Translations under genes and position numbers: made by a program
The notes under the pieces: generated by a model
The model's input: only the letters and a program-made list of their open reading frames with translations
Databases searched by the model: none
What the model was told of the DNA's origin: nothing
Source: FEN-680 sp036845225
GTDB taxonomy: Bacteria > Actinomycetota > Geothermincolia > Fen-727 > Anoxymicrobiaceae
Length of the DNA stretch: 64,000 bases
NCBI GenBank assembly: GCA_036845225.1
Contig: DAIUEJ010000005.1
Span: forward strand, 1 to 64,000
Direction of reading: 5' to 3'
In this document: positions 59,099-64,000 of the stretch, piece after piece
Position numbering within the stretch: position 1 is the first letter of the stretch
How the letters are laid out: each line of letters opens with the position of its first letter

Positions 59099-59237
59099 AG
59101 GACACCTTTCGACAATCCCGGCGAACGCGCACCAGATGCGCCGCCGGAGCCGGACCCGTCCTGCGCGGCTCGCGGCGCGCCTGTGCCACGCCGCGGCCCG
59201 GCATAGGATAACTCAAACGAAATGCGTCAGACAAATA

Positions 59238-59978
59238 TCATCTCCTGGCGAGGAACTGCACGCGCCGGGTGTCTTCAGATACCTTCCAAAGGCCCCGGGC
59301 GTCGTAGCGCTCGACGTGCTCGAAGCCCGCCGCAGCGAGCGCGTCATCGATAACTCCGATGTCGTAGGCGCGCTCCCGGTGGACCTCCTCCGACATCTCG
59401 TAGAGGCCCTCCTCGCGCTTCAAGAAGTTGGTCATCTTCAGCGTGTTCACCCGCTCGTCGGGGTCCCAGGAGGATTCCCAGATCGAGACGCCGGCGCTCA
59501 GGCGGTGGATCATCACCGCCTCCGACCGGCCCGCTTCGAGCTCTCTTGCCGTGTTCATGTCGAACAGCGCGTAACCGCCGGGCTTGACGGAACGCCCGAA
59601 CCGCGCCAGCGCCTCACGCAGGGCGCTCTCATCAGTCAGGTAGTTGAGCGAGTCGAAGTTGCAGGTGAGGAGGTCGACGGGCTCGGGAAGGGCCAGCTCG
59701 GTGAAGGATTGCCTGATGAAAGAGATGTTCCCCCGGGCGCTTCTGGCCCGCGCCACTGCCAGCATCCGCTCCGAGATATCCACCGCATACACGCGCGAGC
59801 ACCGCTCCCCGAGATACAGGGCGGCGAGTCCCGTGCCGCACGCGATGTCGGCGGCCACCTCGAAGCCGATCCCGTTCCTGTTCACCAGCCTTTCGAGGTT
59901 GTCGCGCCAGCACTCGAAGGCGGTGTTGCCAACCAGTTCGTCGTATATCCCGGCCAGGTCGTCGTATGCTTCTTCCAC
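59238..59978 (-). CDS. Class I SAM-dependent methyltransferase
   Basis: 246 residues from GTG 59978. YDDLAGIYDEL is a common start of small-molecule methyltransferases. Motif I is AADIACGTGLAALYL, then VYAVDISERMLAVARARS and LLTCNFDSLNYLTD (motifs II and III). The C-terminal half is beta-rich (FDMNTARELE, IWESSWDPDERVNTLK). The family usually starts near this GTG; a longer frame to ATG 60080 adds 34 unconserved residues. Substrate unknown. Confidence 0.8.
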   Translation of the reverse strand: MEEAYDDLAGIYDELVGNTAFECWRDNLERLVNRNGIGFEVAADIACGTGLAALYLGERCSRVYAVDISERMLAVARARSARGNISFIRQSFTELALPEPVDLLTCNFDSLNYLTDESALREALARFGRSVKPGGYALFDMNTARELEAGRSEAVMIHRLSAGVSIWESSWDPDERVNTLKMTNFLKREEGLYEMSEEVHRERAYDIGVIDDALAAAGFEHVERYDARGLWKVSEDTRRVQFLARR

Positions 59979-60148
59979 TGCCGGACAGCCTTTCTCTCCA
60001 CCGCCTTCGCATCTGCGATTATCGCGCCGTACGGCAGCCTGCTCAAGCGCCGCCAGCGTGACAAGCCAATCAAACCCCATTATGATAGTAGTTTCCGGGG
60101 CATAGCCTCTCGCGAGGAAACGCCGCGAGATGAGCGAAGGAGGGACAG

Positions 60149-60283
60149 ATGAAGGAGCGCAAGATCCACAAGCTGGAGAAGAAGGCCAAGAAGCTGGACA
60201 AGAAGGCGCGCAAGATCAGCAAGAAGTCCGGCAAGGCGACCAAGAAGGCCGAGAAGGCCAGGGGTAAGGCCTCCGCCGAGTAG
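60149..60283 (+). CDS. Small lysine-rich helical protein, 44 residues
   Basis: ATG 60149 follows GAAGGAGGGACAG, a strong RBS. The 44-codon product is almost all Lys, Ala, Glu, Arg and Ser, in a helical repeat (KLEKKAKKLDKKARKISKK). It has about 20 basic residues. It resembles histone-like or ribosome-associated basic tails. It is too short for most gene finders. Codon use matches the core genes. A real but unassigned gene; possible roles are nucleic-acid binding or RNA chaperone. Confidence 0.6.
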   Translation: MKERKIHKLEKKAKKLDKKARKISKKSGKATKKAEKARGKASAE

Positions 60284-60357
60284 CGATATTCCACCGCGTT
60301 CCCATCTGGGGCGGGGCCGCCGGCCGCTTCGCGCCGGTCCCCACGACTGGAGCAACT

Positions 60358-61440
60358 ATGAGAAAGTGCCGCCAGTGCGATTTTCCCAGGAAGTTCGCGC
60401 GGTTCTTCGACTGGCGAAGCGACGGCACGATCATCTCCACCGACAGCACCCGCACCCGCTCGCAGATAACCTTCCTCGAGGCGGGCGAGTTGGAGAGCCT
60501 CTTCAGGGACCTCTCTGAGACTATCGGCGTCAACATCGACCGTTTCCTCATCCAGGCTCAGAAGAACATCGGGAAAGCCGTCTACGCGAACCTCCCCATC
60601 AGGCACATGAAGCGTGTGCCCGACAACCGTTTCTTCCGCCCGCAGTGGCTCGCCCGCCTGCTGGTCCGCGCGATTGCGACAGACATCGCGGGCCTGGGAG
60701 ACGGACGGGTCAGCCTCGACCGCTACGTCGCGGGCAAGACCCTCGTGGTGCGGTTCAAGGACCCGGTGGTCAGCACCCTTCTCGTCGGCAGCCTCGCCGG
60801 CATCTATGAATCCATCGAGGAGATGCCCAGCTCCAGCGTCGATTACCGGAACGAGAACGGCGACCTGGTGGTAATCCTCACCCACGGCGCCGAACGCCCC
60901 GAAGAGCAGGAGCGCCTCTACCTGGAAGAGGTCAAAGCGGGCGAAGGCCCTCTCGTGTGGGACAGGTGCTGTGACTGCCGCGTCCCGGTCGAAGCCGCGC
61001 GCACGTTCTCGTGGGACATCGACAGGGGGATGATCTCGAACAGGCAGACCGGCGAGAGAGACGTCGTGGTCGCGGTGCAGTCAGTGAACGCGATACTGCG
61101 CGAGCTCGAGGCCGAGCTGGGTGAGGACGTCGCACAGCTCGTCTACGACCACCAGAAGGCTTTCACTTTGAAAGACCTCGAGGGGGCAGCGGCCGACGAC
61201 TCGGGCGCTTTTCTGAACAAGCAACTCATGGACATGGCGCTGCGAGGCCTGGGATACCCCGCCACCTTCGACTTCGACGGCGCTTCCGTCTCGGTGGCGA
61301 TAACAAACGCGTACAACCAGGTCCTGTACGCCGCCAAGATTGCCGCCGCCCTCGAGAAAGTGACGGGCAAGGCTTCAGACGTCGCCTGGGAGAAACGGGA
61401 GCCCGACGACAGCGTCTACTCGATCACGACCGCCCCGTAG
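60358..61440 (+). CDS. Uncharacterised protein with internal duplication
   Basis: 360 residues. Two similar halves each begin with a short Cys motif and a Phe-rich segment: CRQCDFPRKFARFFDWRSDGTI (residues 4-25) and CCDCRVPVEAARTFSWDIDRGMI (about 205-228). Each then has an E/L-rich helix (LEAGELESLFRDLSETIG; VNAILRELEAELGEDV) and a basic AQKNIG- or HQKAF-type turn. The fold may be V4R-like. No membrane helix. Start ATG 60358 right after the 44-codon gene. Function unknown. Confidence 0.7.
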   Translation: MRKCRQCDFPRKFARFFDWRSDGTIISTDSTRTRSQITFLEAGELESLFRDLSETIGVNIDRFLIQAQKNIGKAVYANLPIRHMKRVPDNRFFRPQWLARLLVRAIATDIAGLGDGRVSLDRYVAGKTLVVRFKDPVVSTLLVGSLAGIYESIEEMPSSSVDYRNENGDLVVILTHGAERPEEQERLYLEEVKAGEGPLVWDRCCDCRVPVEAARTFSWDIDRGMISNRQTGERDVVVAVQSVNAILRELEAELGEDVAQLVYDHQKAFTLKDLEGAAADDSGAFLNKQLMDMALRGLGYPATFDFDGASVSVAITNAYNQVLYAAKIAAALEKVTGKASDVAWEKREPDDSVYSITTAP

Positions 61441-61542
61441 GCCCGCACGTCCGGGCTCATTCCAGCCTGAAATATCTCTTGAGGCGCCATCGCGCCATGG
61501 GGGTCTGATCACTTTCGCCCGACCGGGCGACTAGCGAGGGCC

Positions 61543-61737
61543 TCACCTGAAACGGCCGCGCTCGGGAGGCGCGCACCAGCGCCCGTCCGGCCCCGGGATC
61601 AGGTAGGTCCAGAACACCTTCCTGATCACTCCCGTCCTGCACGTCAAGCACATCCTGCCGGTCGAGTCCTCCCCCTGCCTCTGCAGCCTCTGGGTCCTCT
61701 CGCCGCACATTGTGCACTCGTACTCGTAGATGGGCAA
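61543..61737 (-). CDS. FmdB-like zinc-ribbon protein
   Basis: 64 residues from TTG 61737, which follows AAGGGTGG. MPIYEYECTMCGERTQ is the standard FmdB/CxxC_CxxC_SSSS start; the second Cys pair is CLTCRTG. These proteins are regulators or accessory factors; the family has a possible role in C1 metabolism. It is 33 bases behind the ferredoxin-type gene on the same strand and is likely in its operon. Confidence 0.82.
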   Translation of the reverse strand: MPIYEYECTMCGERTQRLQRQGEDSTGRMCLTCRTGVIRKVFWTYLIPGPDGRWCAPPERGRFR

Positions 61738-61770
61738 CTGGCCACCCTTCCGGCCGGCGGCGCCGGCCTC

Positions 61771-62766
61771 TTAAGACGGAATGAAGTCGCTCTCCCGGAC
61801 CTCGTCCAGCGCGATGGCCCCGGTCGGGCAGACTACCTGGCACAGGCCGCAGCCCATGCACGCCTCTGCGTCTATCATGGCCCCCGCCGACTCGTCCTCC
61901 ATCGAGAGCGCTCCGAAATAACAGCGCTCCAGGCAGTCTCCGCAGGAGTCGCAAAGGCTTGCGTCGACTCTCGCTGCGAACCTCGAAGGGTCACACATCT
62001 TGAGCTGACGGTTTATCAACATGGGGAACGTCATGCAACAGTCGTTGCAGCAGTTGCAGATGAAGTGGGTGTCCGCGGCCCGGTTCATGGTGACGTGGAT
62101 GAGGCCGGCCTGCTCGGCTTTCTTCAGGAGCTGCAGGGCTTCTTCCTTCGAGAGCTCTCTTCCCGTTCCGCGGTCTATCGAGTAGGCGCCGGCTTTGCCG
62201 AGCTGCATGCAGATCTCGACCGGGCGGTCGCACTTGTGCGCGGTCAGCCGGCAGGTGCAGTTGGTCACCGCTATCACGTCAGCCTCGTCGATCATCTGCC
62301 TGACGTCCTCGAAAGCGAGGATCTGCTGGCGCGCTTCGAGCGCCTCGCTGACCGGGATAATCCGCGTAACGGGGCGTGGCAGCATCTTCTCGACCATCTC
62401 CGAGAAGGCGGGCCACTCCTCCTCCATGAACTCCTGCCAGAGGTCCAGGTAGCTGCGGGGCGCCTCCGGCCAGAGTATGGAAGCGTCATGGAACTGCATA
62501 AGGTCGCGGCACATCCGGTACAGGGTCCCTTCGGGGGTCTCCTTCTTGAACGCCAGGCCTTTCCGGTAGAGGTCGTCGAGCATCCCGGCCGCTTTCGTCT
62601 CCTCGATGCCGAACTGCCCCGCGACGGCCGTCGCCGTGCCCGGGAGCGCCAGCAGGACATCGGCTTCCTCGGGCGGCGCTATGGCCTCGAACAGCATCGG
62701 GATCAGGCGCGAGTTGCCCATGAAGATCTTGTCGGCGAGCTTTGTGTACCGGTCATCCATATCCAT
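61771..62766 (-). CDS. 4Fe-4S ferredoxin-type protein with N-terminal winged-helix-like region
   Basis: 331 residues. The first 90 or so are helical (AVAGQFGIEETKAAGMLDDLYRKG looks like a helix-turn-helix). A central region has unusual Cys motifs: NCTCRLTAHKCDRPVEICMQLG and CNCCNDCCMTF. Two ferredoxin sites end the protein: CDSCGDCLERC and CMGCGLCQVVC. This family occurs in anaerobes, often next to reductases. It may be a redox-sensing or electron-donating protein. Nothing nearby gives the partner. The ATG at 62766 lacks a clear RBS. Confidence 0.72.
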   Translation of the reverse strand: MDMDDRYTKLADKIFMGNSRLIPMLFEAIAPPEEADVLLALPGTATAVAGQFGIEETKAAGMLDDLYRKGLAFKKETPEGTLYRMCRDLMQFHDASILWPEAPRSYLDLWQEFMEEEWPAFSEMVEKMLPRPVTRIIPVSEALEARQQILAFEDVRQMIDEADVIAVTNCTCRLTAHKCDRPVEICMQLGKAGAYSIDRGTGRELSKEEALQLLKKAEQAGLIHVTMNRAADTHFICNCCNDCCMTFPMLINRQLKMCDPSRFAARVDASLCDSCGDCLERCYFGALSMEDESAGAMIDAEACMGCGLCQVVCPTGAIALDEVRESDFIPS

Positions 62767-62889
62767 GTCTCGACCCCCTGTGCTCTTCTCCGTTGATTAC
62801 GTATATTAGCAGCGTGCCCGCGTTCTGCCCCTGACATAAATCAACCCGCGGGATAAACGCTCCTCGAGCGCTGCCTCCGAACGCTGCCC

Positions 62890-63417
62890 TCAGGGCATCA
62901 GGTCGGTGGCGGTCCTGACGTAGATGTCGTAGTCGCGCTTTCCGAAACAGCAGCAGATGACCTTCTCGACGCTCTCGTCCTTTTCCAGGAAAGCCTTGAT
63001 CTCACCGATAGCGATCTCGGTCGCCCTGTCGATCGGGAAACTGTAGACGCCCGTGCTGATCGCCGGAAACGCGATGGTCTTCACCTCGTTCTCGACCGCG
63101 AGCCGCAGGCTGTTGCGGTAGCAGTCCGCCAGCAGTCCTTCCTCGTTGCTGGAGCCCCCGTGCCACACCGGGCCCACGGTGTGGATGACGAACTTCGCCG
63201 GCAGGTTGTGGCCAGCTGTTATCTTCGCCTCGCCGGTCCGGGCCCCACCGAGCGTCCGTGTCTCGGCCAGCAAGCCCGGGCCCGCCGCCCTGTGGATGGC
63301 GCCGTCCACCCCGCCGCCGCCGAGCAGGCTCTTGTTGGCCGCGTTGACTATGGCGTCGACCTCGAGCCGGGTGATGTCGCCTTCAATGATGTCGACGCGT
63401 CCGTTCAGGAATTCCAC
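62890..63417 (-). CDS. Macrodomain protein (O-acetyl-ADP-ribose deacetylase type)
   Basis: 175 residues. The macrodomain fold is plain: GDITRLEVDAIVNAANKSLLGGGGVDGAIHRAAG (catalytic Asn and Asp in the loop), HTVGPVWHGG and AFPAISTGVYSFPIDRATEIA. It removes ADP-ribose-type groups or hydrolyses O-acetyl-ADP-ribose made by sirtuins. GTG 63417 has AAAGGGGG; a longer frame to 63456 adds no conserved residues. Closest to the YmdB/AF1521-like class. Confidence 0.9.
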   Translation of the reverse strand: MEFLNGRVDIIEGDITRLEVDAIVNAANKSLLGGGGVDGAIHRAAGPGLLAETRTLGGARTGEAKITAGHNLPAKFVIHTVGPVWHGGSSNEEGLLADCYRNSLRLAVENEVKTIAFPAISTGVYSFPIDRATEIAIGEIKAFLEKDESVEKVICCCFGKRDYDIYVRTATDLMP

Positions 63418-63530
63418 CGGAGCCCCCTTTTTGAAGTGACGAGCGAAGTATATCAAACAGGCAGGGTCGGACCGCTTGCCGTTGAATGAGTAGGTTGCTT
63501 TGACTGTCTAGATCACAGGGAGGTGGCGAG

Positions 63531-63671
63531 GTGGAGAACCCGGAGATGGATTTCCTGCAGTATCTGTTGAAGCGCTTCATCGCCAACGAGGACATCGATG
63601 TCGAGAAGTGCACGGTCAAGGACCTGCTTGACAGGCTGATGGAAGAGATGACCCCTATCGGCGGCGGTTGA
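63531..63671 (+). CDS. Small acidic protein, 46 residues
   Basis: GTG 63531 after GGGAGG (7 bases). Reads MENPEMDFLQYLLKRFIANE, then DIDVEKCTVKDLLDRLMEEM and ends in IGGG. Predicted helical and acidic, with one Cys. No match recognised. Codon use is typical of the window. It lies alone between the macrodomain gene and a PASTA gene, both on the other strand. Confidence 0.5.
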   Translation: MENPEMDFLQYLLKRFIANEDIDVEKCTVKDLLDRLMEEMTPIGGG

Positions 63672-63705
63672 TACCGTACACGCCGGCGAGCGAAAATATC
63701 ACGGG

Positions 63706-64000
63706 TTAAGGCTGGGGCGCTGGAAGGACCGGCCTTGACCCGTTCTGCTGCGACGGCGGCAGCGGTGTGGAGCCGTTGGGAGGCTCGACGAAGTCCTTCG
63801 GCCTCACGCCGTTGTTCACGATCATGGTGACCGTTTCACCGTACGCCAGCAGAGTGCCTGGCGCCGGCCTCGTAGCTACGACGCTGCCCACTGGTATCGT
63901 CGTGCTGAAGCCGGTCTCCTGCTTGACCTTGAACTGGTAGGAGATAAGCGTTTCCCTCGCCTGCTGGGCCGGCATCCCGATGACGTCCTTCGGCACCTGA
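63706..64000 (-). CDS. PASTA-domain protein, C-terminal part (runs off the window)
   Basis: About 98 residues visible, continuing beyond the window edge (upstream codons read QVPKDVIGM). One PASTA domain is clear: VIGMPAQQARETLISYQFKV, GSVVATRPAPGTLLAYGETVTMIVNNG. A Pro/Ser/Gln-rich tail (STPLPPSQQNGSRPVLPAPQP) ends it. PASTA domains bind peptidoglycan or its precursors and occur at the C-terminus of Ser/Thr kinases and some penicillin-binding proteins. Either fits; the enzymatic part is outside the window. Confidence 0.75.
   Translation of the reverse strand, partial: QVPKDVIGMPAQQARETLISYQFKVKQETGFSTTIPVGSVVATRPAPGTLLAYGETVTMIVNNGVRPKDFVEPPNGSTPLPPSQQNGSRPVLPAPQP

Noticed and set aside
1..64000. 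CRISPR arrays
   Set aside because: No run of regularly spaced direct repeats was seen; the short dispersed repeats are REP elements.

Overview
The window is high-GC bacterial chromosome whose gene content points to a deep-branching, probably anaerobic member of the Actinomycetota. Three things support this. An orphan GlnR-type regulator sits beside glnA, an arrangement typical of Actinomycetota. The gene order infC-rpmI-rplT ... pheS-pheT-nadD-LCP-rsfS is conserved. There are many Fe-S redox proteins of strict-anaerobe type: two Hdr-like proteins, a NuoE/NuoF fusion, archaeal-type split glutamate synthase and several ferredoxin-like proteins. The taxonomic assignment is inference from content only.

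Layout. 1-2.1 kb: a transposase fragment fused to half of an MFS carrier, then an Hdr-like Fe-S protein. 2.1-3.1 kb: two zinc-ribbon proteins. 3.2-9.8 kb (minus): DUF2804 protein, GAF-ANTAR regulator, a NuoE-NuoF fusion, a HoxU-like subunit and a GltB2-like flavoprotein; a candidate ANTAR-type attenuator lies just before the NuoEF gene. 9.9-15.1 kb: glutamate dehydrogenase (+) facing the amt-glnK-nadE operon (-). 15.1-21.2 kb: an AT-richer island (IS1380 remnant, GH130 remnant, two GT4 enzymes, GH130) ending at a tRNA-Ala whose 3' end is repeated in inverted orientation. 21.3-29.4 kb (minus): rsfS, LCP protein, nadD, pheT, pheS, TrmH/SpoU methylase, rplT, rpmI, infC. 29.6-35.8 kb: response regulator, histidine kinase, a REP-flanked Y1 transposase and an HD-GYP protein. 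35.9-39.6 kb: ribDEBAH under an FMN riboswitch. 39.7-41.5 kb: three lipoproteins. 41.5-50.9 kb: rpe, gltB3-gltB2-gltB1-hdrBC, glnA, glnR and rsmB. 50.9-64 kb: fmt, def, metK, a broken lipoprotein, a phosphoesterase, a zinc-ribbon membrane protein, a GH78-like glycosidase, a methyltransferase, small proteins, a ferredoxin-type protein, a macrodomain protein and the end of a PASTA protein.

How the genes work together. Much of the window is nitrogen and glutamate metabolism: Amt, PII, glutamine-dependent NAD synthetase, glutamate dehydrogenase, glutamine synthetase, GlnR and a complete split glutamate synthase. The promoters of amt and glnA carry the same four-part, 11-bp-spaced repeat ahead of an identically placed -10 box; I read these as GlnR boxes, which would join the loci into one regulon.

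The most unusual system is the 3.2-9.8 kb locus. A bifurcation-type NuoE/NuoF core is encoded with a flavoprotein that resembles the glutamate synthase synthase domain but lacks its amidotransferase partner and its usual 3Fe-4S ligands. It is preceded by an ANTAR protein and by tandem six-base-loop hairpins ending in a terminator. I propose a redox complex of unknown third substrate under RNA-level antitermination control. Three apparent homopolymer frameshifts and one in-frame stop suggest either residual sequence error or gene decay.
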